This document shows positions 5,454 to 5,491 of a DNA stretch of 5,491 nt, one piece after another. Where the stretch lies: contig CAMSQT010000089.1 in NCBI GenBank assembly GCA_947062645.1, forward strand, positions 1-5,491. Reading direction: 5' to 3'. A program made the position numbers and the translations under genes. The stretch's first letter is position 1. Each line of letters begins with the position of its first letter. Under the pieces are notes generated by a model. That model saw nothing but the letters and a program-made list of their open reading frames with translations, did not search any database and had not been told where the DNA came from. This stretch comes from an uncultured Clostridium sp. (GTDB lineage Bacteria > Bacillota > Clostridia > TANB77 > CAG-508).

Positions 5454-5491
5454 GATCGGAAGAGCACACGTCTGAACTCCAAGTCACAATG
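5453..5491 (+). other. Illumina index-side adapter (artefact), right end
   Basis: From 5453 the sequence is AGATCGGAAGAGC, the start of the TruSeq index-side adapter, continuing to GTCAC at 5483-5487. There is one extra A in CTCCAAGTCAC (canonical CTCCAGTCAC). Positions 5488-5491 would begin the index. This is the same adapter as at the left end, in opposite orientation, so the genomic insert ends at about 5451-5452. Confidence 0.98.

Noticed and set aside
1..5491. Roughly 34-nt terminal inverted repeats at the two ends, suggesting a complete transposon or linear element
   Set aside because: Both repeats are sequencing-adapter sequence, and no transposase or target-site duplication is present.

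Overview
The window reads as a single adapter-flanked DNA molecule from a low-G+C, Gram-positive-type bacterium, most likely Bacillota (Clostridia or an Erysipelotrichia/RF39-like gut lineage). The taxon is inferred from the strong AT bias, the near-perfect AAAGGAGG ribosome binding sites, the TTG and GTG starts and the protein types; no marker gene fixes it. Both ends are the same Illumina index-side adapter in opposite orientation (about 1-41 and 5453-5491), so the biological insert is only about 42-5452. Each adapter copy carries one error, and two genes inside carry single-base insertions. This is what a raw or lightly polished long read of a library molecule would look like.

Layout. Minus strand, 2562 down to the left edge: an MgtA-type P-type ATPase that loses its last membrane helix at the insert end. 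Its apparent stop codon is created by an adapter error. A 137-bp divergent intergenic region (2563-2699) holds an extended -10 promoter in each direction. Plus strand, 2700-4371: a compact operon of a YjjX/DUF84 inosine/xanthosine triphosphatase (broken by an extra C at 3072), a Nudix hydrolase (broken by an extra C at 3378) and a PuuD-like class I glutamine amidotransferase hydrolase. Removing one C from each of the first two restores perfect family motifs, so the genes are probably intact in the organism.

Plus strand, 4404 to the right edge: a separate transcription unit with a perfect consensus sigma-A promoter (TTGACA-17-TATAAT) whose -10 lies inside an imperfect palindrome. It encodes a small RelA/SpoT-type synthetase with toxSAS-like features, followed with a one-base TAATG overlap by a protein that enters a Panacea (DUF4065/SocA-like) antitoxin domain just as the insert ends. 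This is a probable toxSAS-PanA toxin-antitoxin or anti-phage module and the most interesting part of the window. The toxin has a poor ribosome binding site and the antitoxin a strong one, which would favour antitoxin excess.

The three-gene operon looks like nucleotide-pool housekeeping plus a gamma-glutamyl hydrolase. The ATPase is a divergently transcribed neighbour whose ion-site residues differ from classical MgtA.
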